From the NCBI GenBank assembly GCA_921293015.1, contig OV121092.1, forward strand, positions 15,010,001-15,074,000: DNA of 64,000 nucleotides. Direction: 5' to 3'. This DNA comes from Phorcus lineatus. Lineage: Eukaryota; Mollusca; Gastropoda; Trochida; Trochidae. The translations under genes and the position numbers were made by a program. Below are positions 29,440 through 43,350 of the stretch, piece by piece. The notes under the pieces are model-generated. The model ran no database searches and was not told where the DNA came from. It saw only the letters and a program-made list of their open reading frames with translations. Every line of letters begins with the position of its first letter. Position 1 is the first letter of the stretch.

Positions 29440-29930
29440 TATTTCCTGTCATAGCCTCTATTAGATAAACAAACTTAATCTCTTTCTTTCCAATTGATCT
29501 GGTCCAGATGCTTGAAAATTAAGTAAAGTCAGATGGTGTAAGATTTGTCACGATCAATTACATATTTAATGGGTACCATCTGGGTTGAGGAGGATATCTC
29601 AGAGGAAAGAAAATGGGTTAGTATACTATTACATACATGAAAATGAAAACATAAAATGTATGAGTGTACTGGAAACCATCAGTGTCTCCCTCAGTGTCTA
29701 TTTTGGTGTCTCTTTAATGGTATGACCTCTCTGACATTTGTCTCTCTGTCTGATCGACACCACACCCCTATTTCTATCTGCTACTGTCTGTATTGTATAC
29801 TGTTGTATCTGTGGTTTGATATGCATATTGTGGAAACATTTTACTTTAGTTATTGCTTTGGGCATTAAAGGCCCACATCTATTGATACTCCATTTTGGTG
29901 TTAATGTCGATACAAATACCTTTGCTTAAT
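29440..29930 (+). repeat. Module D copy 1
   Basis: Shares ATCTGGTCCAGATGCTTGAA, GAGGATATCTCAGAGGAAAG and the TCTCTCTGTCTGATCGACAC block with 36040 and 44430. It has lost the AATAAA-like tail present in the later copies. Confidence 0.65.
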
Positions 29931-31579
29931 GCTGTGCTGTTTTGATTTATAAGTCAGAATCTGTCGACATTTACTGAATAGATCTATACTCGTAGTCCAA
30001 AGTGTGAACGGGATGTTATATTTTGATCATTTGTCTTATCACATGTTAACTATTTCCGATTCCCCAAAAGAATATTCGAAGTCAAATGTAAACATTGAAT
30101 TGACAACGTTTCCTTTATCAAATATCAACTTGAACATCAAAACAAATGTTTCGAAGGCCATGAATCAAAAGTCAAAAGTCATATTGACATATTGATGTGC
30201 TTTAACTAAACTAAACTGAACTATCCAAACTAAATACATTCTGATATAATTTCTAAACATCCCGAACATTCACTCTAAGTAACAAACAAACGATAATACT
30301 TAGTTTTCAAAGTGTATTTCTTAGTGTATCAAAACACGGTTTTCAATAATATAAACAATATTTCAATATATTAAAAATAATTGCACGATGTAAGTGCCAA
30401 GTCTAGGTAAAAATATTGACGTTTTCTCCATTCAGGCAAAGCAATGATAAAGATCTTTACAACACTGCAACATAAATCTTATGGAAAATGATATTATATA
30501 GACAAAAACTTTTCAAAATGACAGCTATAGAGATATTTGCCTTTAAACGTTGAATTGAGGATTTTCACAAAACCGAAGATAAAATATTAGTTGATGCTAA
30601 GACAGATAACATATAAAAAGAGCCTTTATCCTTCAATGATAAACATTTATCTAAAATATTATGATATAATGTAAATATGTATGACACCAGAATAATGTAA
30701 GTATTAATGTATCTCTTGACCAGTGAATTGGATAGAAAGATGGAGAGATTTTATCTGTTTTCGAGTGGCAAGTTCAATACGTTTTTGGAACAAGTGTTCT
30801 ACATGAAGTATTGATATATTTGGAATTACAATTTATCATCCGAAACTGTTCTACAGGAAATATCGCTTGTGGGACATAGTTTCGAGAGTAGATTTTGAAC
30901 AATGACCAAGTATATGATGTCACAACTGTTTTACATCATGAAATAAGGACATCGCAATGCCATGACGTCATAAACACAATGGCGTCACAGTGCTATGACA
31001 TCATAGTTTTAGCAGTCACATAGTAGTACAGTGTTCAGGAATATCAATTTTATCATGAAACATAATTATTTTGGATGATAAATAGAATCTAACCCTCGTT
31101 TCTTCTAATTTCAAAAATATCAACACGAGCTGATAAAAGTTACACAAATCCGAGGCTTCGGTGAGATTTTCTATATTTCTGAAGGAAACTGTTTCTAATA
31201 GGCAACACTTGTTAATAATTAACCTCAGAATTTATTTGAAACAGACGTTTCAATTCTACAATTTGAACTGATTGACTATTAAAAAAACTGCTTCAAAACC
31301 GTACACAGTATACCTGTAAAGCTTTTAGATTTGATGAAACGTTTTCGTCCGTTTCAAATGTAACGGCAGTTAAAAAGAAAAGTATCTCATAAAGTGCACT
31401 TTAGTGCTTTCAGATAAAACGTAAAAGGATTTTGGTGTTCTTAAGAACCCTACCGTATGCAATGCTTGATATGTTTGAAAGATGGTGCTGCATCTTGTTT
31501 GTCTGTTTATGGAGCCCAACCTTCAAAACGTTGGTGCAAAGCTATCTAAATGAGAATGCTATAAAAAGTGTTTCATTTT

Positions 31580-31740
31580 ATTCTCTATCTTTTCAGATGT
31601 GCAACATAGTTAAAAACAGGAACCACGATTTGTTTCTCAAAGTGGTATCATTTCACGCGGCACAATTTCTGAATTAGCAAACCTGTAATGATTGGTAAAG
31701 TATTGATTCGGCCTCTGGTTATACATTTTAACTAATTGCT
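31580..31740 (+). repeat. Module C copy 1, exon-like
   Basis: A polypyrimidine-AG (CTATCTTTTCAG) precedes ATGTGCAACATAGTTAAAAA, and ATGATTGGTAAAGTATTGAT follows 100 bp later, matching the layout at 54.75 kb. It carries deletions relative to that copy. Confidence 0.55.
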
Positions 31741-34183
31741 AATTCGATAGGACTCACAACATATGTTAGAATATTCATTTCATTCGTCTGCCTTTCCTGT
31801 CAGTGTTGTAAGCAATTTAGAATTTGTTTTTGACAAATAGTCGTGCTCTTTCGTTTGTTAGGTCAATCAGGTTGAAATCGTCAAACCACAAGACCGGTGA
31901 TCAAAACACAACTGTAGAAGTTTTGAAAAATCATTTTAAAAAAACGTTCTTCAGTTTTAGTATCCAGAGAAATATATATCAAAATCAAAGTTAAAATGAA
32001 ATCTTAAAATGATTTGTTTTAAATGTATTAGGAACTTTTTTGTCAGGTAGTATTTTACTGATCATGTTACAATTAAGCAAGAAAGACAGAAAAGGTTACA
32101 AGCACATGCTGTAAAGGTCACAGTTTCTGATGACAAAAGATCTTTCCTCATCACGGACTGTGATTCCCGTCGTCACAAGGTAAATCTGTAGTTGGAACTT
32201 CTGAATCCCCTCTATTATCACAATGAAAGGTCAGTTTGTTTAGCAGGAACTTTCATTTTCTTTCTATAAAGGGCGACCGTCTTGTCATATAAATTTTTCT
32301 TATGTATCTCGAAAGACATCTATAGTCTATATAAAGGCATTATAGATAATAAATTTGAAAAAAAAACACCTTTGAGGAAATGTGGTTACTTTTTATATAT
32401 TAGATACAAGACTCCTGTCTAAATCTTGAGGTTAAAAGTTGATTGATGGATAAAAGACGGAAAGAGCTTTAATTGTTGTAAATCTTGTTTAATCGTCTAT
32501 GTCATTTCTTAAAATCTTTCATCAAATAATAAGTTAAGAAAATATTGTCATTTCTGTTACGTGATATGGACCAGTTCATAATAGTTAACTAGTTCTTATA
32601 CATTTTGTATTGAATGTAGTGTATACATTTATATGTAACTTTTCAAAAAATTATGAATATAACGCATTAACTTTAAATATTGAACATGATACAGTATGAC
32701 TTATTATTTTTACTTTTATTATCGTATTAAAGGTTATCTAATAAAACAGAATTGTAAGGAAAAGTGTGTCTTATTTCACTTAGCAGTTGAGTGATTGAAT
32801 GAGTGAGTGGCAAGGCTTAAACGTGCTGTTTACACGAGTATGTTTCCATTCAAAAGAAAAAAGAACCACATTTTTAAACTTCACCATCATACATCAAACT
32901 ATCATTATACATCTATTACGTGAAGTTTCAATCTCAGTGATCACGTTTGAAAGCAGTGACCAACATATTCATGTCAATGAAAATTTTACTTCAAATTTTT
33001 AAGGTGTTAAACACATTGTACTTTGTATGCATTTTGTAAGTTCCTATTATCAACGAGCTCATAAAATGAACTTAACATGCAGAAGTCTGATTAAAAAAGT
33101 TATAGTCATTAATCCATAAGGTAAAGTGTCTGTTTAACAAAATGAATACTGAGATTTGAATGACATGTGACAAAGTTCTCCCCTTTCCTGTTATCGAATA
33201 TAAGCATTCAATAATTTACTTAACCCTCGTAATTGAACCCACAATCTTCAATATATCCCTGAGTTTGTCATATTTGCATGACCTCAAGCACGAAGAGCTG
33301 GTAAGAATCTCTTGAAGCATTTATGATCTAATGATGACAATGCAAGTGATACAAAATATGAAATATCTATTTCTGTAAATGTAAACCAAACATGAACTTT
33401 CAGATTGAACTTTTGATCCCTCAGTCTATTTAAGAAATGATTTCATTAACATAATCAATTCGTAAGCTGCAATGAGAAGATGAAGAAGGAAACCTAATAT
33501 TAGAAAGATATCGTATATTCACTCTAAGTACAAAGCCAAATACGTAGAAATTAGATCAAGAGCGTAAAACCTATTCCATTCACGGAAAGCCAAATTATTT
33601 CCCAAAACTGAAGCAAACATCAGTGTCTAATAGTATCAATGTGCGTCTATCAACTTGCAACAAGCGCTTAAGTTAAAAGTCCCCATTCAAATCTTCAAAG
33701 ACTTGCAATATGGACACAAACATACAGCTCAAAAGAAACTAATAGCAAAGGACAATCTCCAAACCTCTAATGTAATATATTCACATCATGACAATGCAAA
33801 GGGGATACCACACCATATTATTGATAAAATGTAATAGTTTCTAGTCATTCTAGTCTCTACTTTATTTTAACTATGATACGAAAATTAATGACAACATGAC
33901 AAAAACTTAATCCATCCAAGATAAAGCCTCTGTCTATCTTAATTATCAATAGAACGATTTTTAGGGCAATATTGATGTTATAACTAGTTCAGTAGACCTT
34001 AAAATTGATACCTAAATTCATATTTTTCAATATTAATTAAATCAAAGTTTTAAAGTGAACGTTTTCGGGTGTGATAAGAAATTAAATCTTAGATCCTTTT
34101 ATAGTATGGCAAAAGTAAATCGTTTTCAACGTTTGTGGTAATTCCTTGACAAATTGATAATTAAATGGATGCAAATATTTTCT

Positions 34184-34449
34184 ATACCTGAGGTTACATT
34201 AGCCTGTAAAACATGTATAAATACATCTAAAACAAACTCAATGCACACTCATTATCCTACTATTACAAGTGCTTTTACGGGTAATGAACACCGTAACATC
34301 AAAGAAGAAAGCCAATTAGTGTTATTTTCTTCTGTTAATGACGTGCCAAACATGGCTTGAAGAAAGATGAGTCCTCTTTGGTCAAAACTTCCAGTTTACA
34401 GGGAATGGAGAACCAATTAACACTGTTACCCTTTGAAGGTTGCTCAAAT
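34184..34449 (+). repeat. Module A copy 5
   Basis: Full-length copy. A frame from 34154 reads …TGNEHRNIKEESQLVLFSSV… and stops at 34360 right after GACGTGCCAAACATGGCT, the same place as copy 1. The stretch IKEES.L.L.SS..DV.N.A is the only frame shared by two copies. It may be a relict coding segment; copies 3 and 4 break it. Confidence 0.75.
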
Positions 34450-35654
34450 ACAAAGTTCTATTATTGTTTTTCACGATCTCAATCACAATCAATATTATGT
34501 TTTGCAAACATGAGTTTACAGAGAACATTTTCAGAGATCATTTTCTGTTTAAGTAAAATGAAAATATGGTTACCCTTTTGTATCATATTTTATCTGCTCG
34601 TTTTCTTTTGATAACTTTTAATCATAATCTTTATTTATTACAAATAATTCTTATTGTCAGACGGATATTAGACATTTCAATAATATGAGTTGAAATGCAA
34701 ACACCATTATTCGAAATGATTATTCAGAAACAAAAATTATGCTAACACTTAATAGTCAGCAATTGCAATCTGACAAAATTAGTTGATTACTTATTTAAGA
34801 AATATATTACCGTATATTTGCTGAAAAGTAAGCATCTTCGTTGTATGGAAGCATTCCTCTGTAAAACATAAATGTTTATTTTTTTATAATTTTATATTGA
34901 TATATAAAGTTGTTTATCTATTATGTGTATATTCATTGATAAGGTTTTCCCTAGACAGATATATAACCTGATAACCATGTTGATATATGATAACTTGATG
35001 CCATTACAAATCAAACAATGATAGTTTGAAAATTGAGTCAACGAGAAAAGATATCCAATCGTACACTTTACATCTGATCGACACAAGTGTTGAGAGTTAC
35101 TAAGTTTAATTAGGAAGTCGAAAATACACAATATATTCTGGTAAGATATCACAGATGTGAAGCACCGTTCCCTTTGTTTAATCCTGCTGGATATCTGGAC
35201 AAGCTCTGTGATTGTTTATGTTAGTTCAAACCTCCTCCCTATATTGGTGTAAAGAAAGTACATTTGCCATTAACTGATTTATCATCAGACATTATTCACA
35301 GGAGATATAGCTTGTACGTCATAAAACATTCCAATGAGTATTGCTGAAAGGAGAAAATATAAAGATATATTGATATTGCTTTGGAATAGTATGATTGTCA
35401 TGAATTTAATTATTTATTGTTGATGGAGTTTTTGCAATATAGGAACATAAATGTAGGTTCTGCATGACAATTAAAAAACTTTCCAGTGAACTGATAAGTT
35501 TGTTGACAATAGGGTTGCTCTAGATATCAGAGGTAAGAGACAAAATTCGAACTGATTCACAGCAGACATGAATTTATTCTAATAATTCCTTAAATAAATT
35601 TGTACATTGTCATGTCATTATCAAATTTGGAATATTAACAAGATAATATATTAA
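34450..35654. other. No gene seen
   Basis: AT-rich; several short frames but no homology within the window. Confidence 0.5.
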
Positions 35655-36039
35655 TATTTTATAAAATATTGTTCGGGATGCTTTTAAAAGCCTCTAGAGG
35701 TAAATTAAGCTTACTAGCAAACACAAAAACACTGCATAAGATACAAGCAACTTTAAAGTTCTTGTCATTATTCTACCACCAATTTATTTTTACTAAAGGT
35801 AGTACTAAAGGCCATATCCAAAAACATACAAACATGAGCTGGTATTTTTAAGATTGAATTCGTGAAACATACATTTTTGCTTTAATATTTAATAGTGAGA
35901 ATGAATTTTATAAAAAATGTATTTATATTTCTTACATTTAACTTTCACAACCATGGTTACATGGTTACATGATATAGAAGTTATTTAGATGGTAAAATTG
36001 TTATAGTCACCATTGTACATGGTATGCTTATCATACTTA

Positions 36040-36480
36040 TCATACAGACAAGACGTTATCCATCAAATACAAAAGCACATTTTATATATTTTCATAACCT
36101 ATATAATAAACAAATTCAATCTCTTCCGAACCAAGTTATCTTGTCCAGATGTTTGAAGAATAAGAAATCTTCTGATGCTGTAGCATATGTCATAATGGAT
36201 CACAGACTCTATTATTCCCATGTGGGAAGAATAGAAGACGGGGGAGTAGACTACATGTAAATACAAATGTGTAATGTATAACTATACTGGAAATGATCTT
36301 CGCTATGTCTCTGTATTAGCCTATCTTGTCTCGAACAATTTATGGCCATCTCTGACCATCTGTCTCTCTGTCTGACTGCACATCCCCCTTCCTCCTCCAT
36401 CCTCTTTTTAACCTGTTATTGTCCCTCACTGTTAACTGCTCTGAATATTTAATAAACGACAATGTTCAAACCATTTTAAT
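36040..36480 (+). repeat. Module D copy 2, with polyadenylation-like tail
   Basis: Contains GACAAGACGTTATCCATCAA, TGTCATAATGGATCACAG and a short frame ending GGVDYM at 36260. This is followed by a CT-rich stretch and AATAAACGACAATG near 36450, identical in layout to 44860-44880. It looks like the 3' end of a transcript (last exon, UTR, AATAAA), but reading frames differ between copies. Confidence 0.6.
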
Positions 36481-37849
36481 TTTGGTTATCAAAATTTGAC
36501 ATCAAAGGATCATATACATATTTGATATACACCATGTATGTTCGCAGTACAATTTGCACCCTATGAAATATGTATTACTACACCATTTCAGTGTTCCTCT
36601 TAATACAAATTTTGACTAACCCCTTTATTTTCTGTTTTAAAAAGCTCTAAATGAATCTCTACATATTTAGACTTTTCCATATTGAGTGAATAGACGGATT
36701 GATACACATATATTGTGTTTATTGATGCACAGAGCCTTGCATTTGTTTTTCTAAACTTTGTTACTTAGTTTTTGGAGTGATTTCGAAAATGTCTTGTCAT
36801 GTCTTATGATCTTAGATGTCTCATGATCGTATTGACTGTAATCTCTTTAAACATTGGTAGGACCAACACATCTTGTTCCTATACACACCTCATTGAAAGG
36901 TCACTTTATTAAGCAGGGTCGTTTACTTACAAATGAATTGGCATATGAAGACACCTTCAGATTCTTAAGAGAAAGATTAACAGTCAGTTATTATTACACA
37001 TGCAATGATACATAGAGTATATTTGTCTTTTCTTTACAAATACCACGTTTATCTAATCTACCATCTAGGTAGAACATGTATATAGTCATGAGTTACTCGG
37101 CCAAACATTATACCCTCATCATGTATTCAATCTTTACTTTATTTCAGATAGACAATTTGATAGATTGGTAAAAACATGTACACTTTAATCATAAATCCTA
37201 ACTAATAAGGCTTATCATAACTAACTCGTAACATGAGGTATCACTTTAAACTCGATGACTCGAAGAAACAAAAACAATATTCATAAATCTATATCATTTA
37301 AAACAATGATGATTTTATTCCTTTAGTTAAAGTATTTATTTCTAAAATATATTATACAGCATAACAATTTCATTTCAGCTCTTAGGAAATTTTGTTGTTT
37401 CATGCCCTGTCGTGTTCGAAAGCTTACAATTATCAAGAATCTTTTGGTAAGGTTGACAAATAACAGATCTTCGCATAAAATAAGAAATGACATGTCTTCA
37501 ATCCCTGGCGGCTGGAACAAAAGAAATTCGATACACTTTCAATGTTAGTTCACATAAATCCTACAGAAATAGCCACAAAACCCCCTACTTCACTTGCAAC
37601 AGTAAATAAACGTCAATATAAATAAATCGCACCTAAACAATGGTTACAAGGCAAAGTTGATACTGCATAATTGCACATATGAAAAAGATGTCACGGCTTT
37701 TGCAATGAATGTACATAAATGCATCGTGGCTATAGTTGTTCTTCTGTATTTCCGCTTTGTAACAAAATTAGGTGAACAAAAGTTTAAGACTCAGTTGCAT
37801 CTTATCAAATCTTTAATCTGAGGATTTTGGGTTTTCTGATTGATATTAG

Positions 37850-38175
37850 TGAATCTAAACCAAAACAATCTTAATGATTTTAAATCTAGCAATCTAAATC
37901 TAATAATAACGCCAAACTTCCGTTTTCAAATCCAAGAAGAGGCATGATGCATTATTCGGAAATCTTTAAGTCCCGAGTGTAACGCAAACCTTTTATCACT
38001 AACAACTAAAGTCAATTTAGAAGATATCAACGCAACAGGAAGTGGCAAAGGTCTTGCACTCTCGGGCTTTTAACAGACTAGTTACATTATATTTGCCTGT
38101 AATAAGATGAATGATCGTCTACCATTATATTGAAAGAGAAAAATCATAGGCAGTTTTACGTGATTAAACCTAACT
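37850..38175 (+). repeat. Module B copy 3
   Basis: CTTTAAGTCCCGAGTGTAACG and GCCTGTAATAAGATGAATGA; closest to copy 4, with which it shares CAACAGGAAGTGGCAAAGGT-type sequence. Confidence 0.8.
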
Positions 38176-39239
38176 GGTTTTCAGATACACACAGGCAACA
38201 CGTTTTATTTCTTTAACTTCTTCACTTTTTTATGTCAAAGACTCTTTTTTTGACCGAGCGGAAAACAACTGCTCTCTCTGATATGACACCCCAATTCGAT
38301 TACAATTAAACATACACCCTATGTTAGAAACTACTTTACTTGTAAAAAAGGTTACATTAGAAGAAAAGACCCGAGAAGCCTCATTTCATAAACTTTTCTA
38401 CATGTTACAAAGACTACGTGGGAAGAAATTAATTGACTGGCCTCTTTTGGCAACGTAGAATGCTCACTGGCGTATCTGACTTTTTGAGTGTTTCTTTAAA
38501 ACAAAATATGCAAACAAGTTTGTTGCCAAAAACGACTTTTCTTTACCCATGCTGGTCGTCACTTACAAATTATTTATGTTCCTTACATAAAAGAAAAACA
38601 GATAAGGAAATTTGAAAGTTTGAATATTCTTATCCCACAAAGTATGGGGGAAAGTCTTAACATCATTTCTTTCCTCAACCTCATCCAATATCTGGCTATA
38701 CGATTATTTCTTTGTGTGAAATTTCAGACGTTGTTGTCAACTGAATTTGTATGGCATCAGGTTGTGTATCGTTTTGCAATCTTGATAGGATAGATGCAAT
38801 TTATATTAGAATTTACATGGGAATAACATGAGATTATTCATAGCTATCTTATATTAGAAAATGTTTATTCAAGTCAAGTAATGCTTACCGAATTATTCTT
38901 TGTATAATGATTCAATGTTAATAAATTCTCTGTAAAATGATAAAGCACGAGAATGTATTTCATTATGCAAAACGTTTTCAAAATAGAAAGCGGAATTTCA
39001 TTTAAGTCAATAATAATAAAAACACGAACAAAAGATAGAAAAAGCTGTAACATAATCATGTTATCAAAATAGAATGTATCATTGCAGAAAAGAATTTAGA
39101 AGTTTATCAGCAAAAGCCCTCTCATCGACTATGGTGTGGTGTGTTATTAAAGTGTACTTTATATTGTATACATTCCAGAGAAAAAAAATTTTCACTATGG
39201 AAAATAATTCAGACACTTACGTAAAACCTCCACGATCCC

Positions 39240-39640
39240 ACTCATGAAAATCTTGAAATATTCTGTAGTTCATCTGACGATTGTTAAAATGGTTGAAAAC
39301 GTAACTATAGCTGTTTTAGCACCAAATATCCGTTGTTTCGACTACTCTATGGGAGGACAATGTATATCATACATTGAATTATTTTTTCGAGGAAGATACT
39401 TAACGCTCTGCGTGACCAGATCTGTTGTCCCGTGCTCCCAAGATGTGCAGACTGAATACAGTGTTGAGGAAATGATGTGCCCAAGGATGCAACATACTGT
39501 AAGGTCCAGGTAACATTTTGTGACTCTAACATGTTTCACACCCAGGTATTTGGCCTGCCGTTTTCTCAAAGTTGAATTAGACAAGTGTATCTGACTAGGG
39601 TACCGAATATGTGATTATACAATGTTGGTCAGGAACCTAA
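39240..39640 (+). repeat. Module H copy 1, with 89-codon frame
   Basis: Shares ATCCG(T/C)TGTTTCGACT, TTGAATTATTTTTTCGAGG, GATGCAACATACTGTAAGG and a TTTGGCCTGCCGTT stretch with 47335-47670. A frame 39244-39513 is open and ends near a donor-like CAG|GTAACA, giving a Cys-containing peptide (…CFDYSMGGQCISYIELFF…). Copy 2 does not keep the frame, so coding is doubtful. Confidence 0.6.
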
Positions 39641-40529
39641 CAGAAACATATACTTCTAAGGAATTTTATTGATAATGTTTGTTCATGAACCTAATTTCGT
39701 GTCAATTATATGGCAATCATCATGGCTGTCAGAATTGACAGAAAAAATGGGTAAAATTTTCAGATAAACATAAGAATGTTAACATCAGTGTGTCAGTGTA
39801 ATCCATATAGATGTACACCGTTTGGAGAGGTGTGTATCAAGTCCATGTTTTAGAAAATATATTCATTTTCCGGCTCAATATGCTTTTATGACAAACATAA
39901 ATTTTGTTGTGTAAATTCAAATCATAGTATACAGTTATCAGGTAAATATCACTGTTTTGTGTTTTACAAAGACCTTTAATTTCATGGTATAATTTTTTTT
40001 TATCATTTCATGATATTCTATACGATATCATAAAACATTTAATGTTGTAAATGTGAAGTTCTTTGACAGTAGACTATTGCTAGTGTTTATAAATGGGTAG
40101 ATCTATGAGGATTGACAATTGAGGAAACGATTGTGTCAATAATTGGATGGAAGTGAAGCGACTGAGTGGAATAAGAAATTGTTTTGATGATATAAGAAAG
40201 AGATGTCAAGAAAGTGTAATTTCAAAAGCTTTTTTGATTTTTAGGAAGAGATCAAAATGGGAGATAAAGAATAGATATTATGTGTTTATATTCCCAAAAG
40301 GATGTGTGTATATGAAGTATATAAAAAAATGTTTCATGAATATTCTTATTATTACAATTATATTTTCTCGTTGATAGGAAAATTATGAATTTTTCTAAGA
40401 ACAAGTGTTTTTGTTTGTCAAGATACCATTGTTTAAGCTTAACAAACTTTTAAATCATTATTCGACTCAGCTGTTACTATAAGGTTTTCATTGCTCAATA
40501 TTTGTCCTAGACGTAAAGGGTTTTATTAT

Positions 40530-41160
40530 GCAAAGTTGAATGATACTAAATTGTTTCAAAACAGTAGACGTTAAAACTTTGAAAGCTTTTTGTTGTTTTT
40601 ACATTTATGTTTTTAAAAACCGATAAACTTCTATTTAGATCCACTTACTGACAGGAGCACTTAAAAAAGAAAGCATTTCACTTTCATGCACTTAAGTACT
40701 TTCCGTTAAAACATAAAAGTACTTGGGAGTTCTTAAGATCCTTTATTTGCTTCTGGGTGGACGATTACAAGCATTACATGTTAATATAGGTACATGGGTA
40801 CGGCACTACATGTTTTGATTATCTATAAAGAAGATAAGATGAAAAATGTGTTTTATAGTTTCATCTTTTCATGACTGAATGATGAATTTATGTACAAAGC
40901 TTGACAATATTCGCAAGGAATTTTGTTTATCTTGATACAGAAACACATTTGCCAACTTGGTTTCAATGGTTAGAGCACTATTTTAAAAACTAATCACTCT
41001 AGTACAGTAAAGAGCTTTCAGTTAAAACTGAAATGGACTTGGTAGTTCTTAAGAACTTAAGATGTTTATGACATGTTGTTAGATTGTCTGTGAAACGCGA
41101 CCTTCAAGATACTAAAACTCTCTAGATTTGGAATGCTATAAAACGTACATTTGTTATACA
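40530..41160 (+). repeat. Module G, two adjacent copies; empty piggyBac site
   Basis: Two G blocks occur here (40640-40765 and 40980-41160), each with ACTTTC(C/A)GTTAAAAC and GTTCTTAAGA. Between them, GATTACAAGCATTACATG followed by a single TTAA (40781-40784) is the paralogous empty target of the element inserted at 51730. Confidence 0.75.
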
Positions 41161-41213
41161 ATATACATAATCTTGATAATAATGATAATATTTGCCTTGT
41201 TTGAATTTATGAC

Positions 41214-41510
41214 ACATTGAGTTACGACAATAATAACATTTTTTGGCACAAATTACATACAAATAGCTTTGCAACTGACCTTAAGGGAATTCCAAAGTTC
41301 TTCTTTCAAACTTTTTTTGAAAAACAGATGAACAAATCCAAGGTGTGCGGCTGCAGTATCAAATTTAAAAAAAAATTTCTGTATAAGAATTGGAGAAGGG
41401 GTGTTGGAGGCATTAATTTCATGCTCTGCCGTTTTGAAATGTGAAAGTCTACAACAGGATATATTAGATGTTTCTGTAGAACCCATTTATCTTTATCAAT
41501 GATCACAATT
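41214..41510 (+). repeat. Module C copy 2
   Basis: Long close match to 54533-54815, by eye about 85% identical, including GAATTCCAAAGTTCTTCTTT, AAATCCAAGGTGTGC and GGAGGCATTAATTTCATGCT. The splice-acceptor-like CTTTTCAG of the other copies is CGTTTTGAA here, so any exon use is lost. Confidence 0.85.
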
Positions 41511-41514
41511 GATA

Positions 41515-43070
41515 ATAGTCTCGCACGTTCCTTGGCAATACATTCATGATATATCATCTTGCCTAATAAAACCTGAATCGGGGTATATTGTCTTGCCATT
41601 AAGGCCACGATACACAGCTCTACCCTTTGCACTATATATGTGTAGAATTAATGGCAAACGATACATCTTTTGAACGCTATCTAGGCATTGACTTAAATGA
41701 AACATTTCAGATAAATCTAAAAGATTCCGAGATGAACTCCCTGATCAAACTTCTCACAAGTGTGTTTATTGCGACCAGGTAGTCAGGGAAATGTCATAAT
41801 GAAATAATGAGTAACATGCTGTAAAGGTCACCAAATGACTCATAGTATCTGCTGACATTACAGGTTTGTTCATCCTATTGACTTTGATGCCTTTCAACAT
41901 AAATTAACTCTGTAGTAAAACATTTTAATCTCCTTTGTATCAGGAACTTAAACATTTTGATTTAGGGCCAAATGTATCCACACTTAAAACCTTCTTATGA
42001 TTCTCCTTAGACATTTATAATTACAGTCTGTAAATAAGAAATGATTTAATGTGGCGTAGTTTCATTATAACTCTCTTAAGTGTATCAAGCCCAATAGTCA
42101 AATGAACTATTAGGCCATTAGTCTTTTTTTGTTATATGATAACAATAATGCTTTACAAGTTCCAAAGGTTGTTAAGCCATTCACTCTTTGTAAAGTTTCA
42201 TCTATGTATTAGGTTTGAAAGTTATTATGTCTGTGAGATAACATGGTTCAACTTTATGGTTAACTTGTACATTTGCCGAAAAGATATTAAATACTTAATT
42301 TTCATTTTATAACAACGATACAGCATTTTTTAGTTATGTGATTGATTAAAGATGCTGGCTATCACCAATTTCATAGCTTGCAGACTTACGTAAAGTGTGA
42401 GAATAAGTAAGCCCCTGACAATCAAGGAATTAAATTATGAAAGGAACTTGTTTGTTCAAATTTGTATTGTGAAAAATATTGATGGTTGTAGGAAAATAAA
42501 TAATAATTTAATACAAATTCCATATCACTAGTTTTACTTTAAGCAAAACAAACTTTTCCAATTCGTTTATTGGTTTACATCCATTTTATTATAATCTCGA
42601 AGATATGAGCCAGATATGAGACAATTTCTAATGCGTTATTGGTCTGCGTATATTTTGAATTATTTGGAAAGGTTATCTGAATGAAATTTTTTTTTAAATG
42701 TCCATTAGAAAAGTGTCATCACCATACAACGTATTATCTTACATATAATTAACAATAGAAGATACTTTAAAACAAAAACCTCAGCGAATTCCCAATGTGA
42801 AATTAAGAATGTTAGTGATCTGCTTTGGCAGGCCTTCACATGAAAATCACATTCAGAGTTATATCTGTGGATCTGCAAATTTAAACTTTTTTTAACAAGA
42901 GGTTTTGAAATCACTATTTCAATATATACAAAATTATATATAACGAAAAACTAATATACTAATTATATTTCTATCGAATATCAAATATGGAGGGGGCGTT
43001 TCTTTTGGATTTTAGTATATTATCAGGTCTTTGAAAAAGTGCTATTTCAAACAAAATGAATGAAATTTCT
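41515..43070. other. No gene seen
   Basis: Near 41820-41900 it shares a block with 32100-32235. The rest is AT-rich with no recognised content. Confidence 0.5.
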
Positions 43071-43074
43071 CATA

Positions 43075-43350
43075 TACCTGAGGTTAGTATGGACGATGAT
43101 TTCTTTTTAGTAGTTCCTGTGTTTTTCAGGCTACAAAACTTCTCATATATTCCATGCAGAACGTCCATCTCAATAATCTAATTACCAACCTCATCATTGA
43201 ACCAGGCAAAGTATTTTAGAGATCATATTCAATATATGATTAAAGCAGAAGGTCAGTGGGTGTTTTTTTCTTCTGTTCACGATGTGTCAGAGAATGAAGA
43301 AAGTTACATGGTCATCGACATAAGTACTGTTACTCTTTGATCAAATTCTC
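43075..43350 (+). repeat. Module A copy 6
   Basis: Starts with CATATACCTGAGGTTAGTAT (compare 34184) and carries TTCTTCTGTTCACGATGTGT; a deletion removes the GACATGGCTTGAAGAAAG part. Confidence 0.7.

Larger units (their letters stand above)
29440..34449 (+). repeat. Duplicated unit 4 (D, G, C, F, I, A)
   Basis: D 29440-29930; G 31270-31480 (GTGCACTTTAGTGCTTTCAG, GGTGTTCTTAAGAACCC); C 31580-31740; a block near 32100-32235 shared with 41.8 kb; F 32820-32970 (GTGAAGTTTCAATCTCAG); I 33650-33790; A at the end. Around 30955-31010 TGACGTCA-like sites cluster. No gene is supported. Confidence 0.7.
35655..43350 (+). repeat. Duplicated unit 5 (J, D, K, B, H, N, G, C, A)
   Basis: Collinear with unit 6 over most of its length. 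J 35655-35950 with 43975-44305 (TGTTCGGGATG, AATAGTGAGAAT); D 36040-36480 with 44425-44890; 36850-37030 with 45215-45410 (CAGGGTCGTTTACTTAC); 37290-37760 with 46320-46890 (CAATCCCTGGC(G/A)GCT); B; H; N 40180-40300 with 47955-48060 (AAAGCTTTTTTGAT); G and C. This is the clearest pair of units. No gene is supported. Confidence 0.8.

Noticed and set aside
42990-43020. Third Tc1 terminus (CGTTTCTTTTGGATTTTAGT)
   Set aside because: Only a partial match to the ends at 1082 and 2610, with no transposase remnant beside it.
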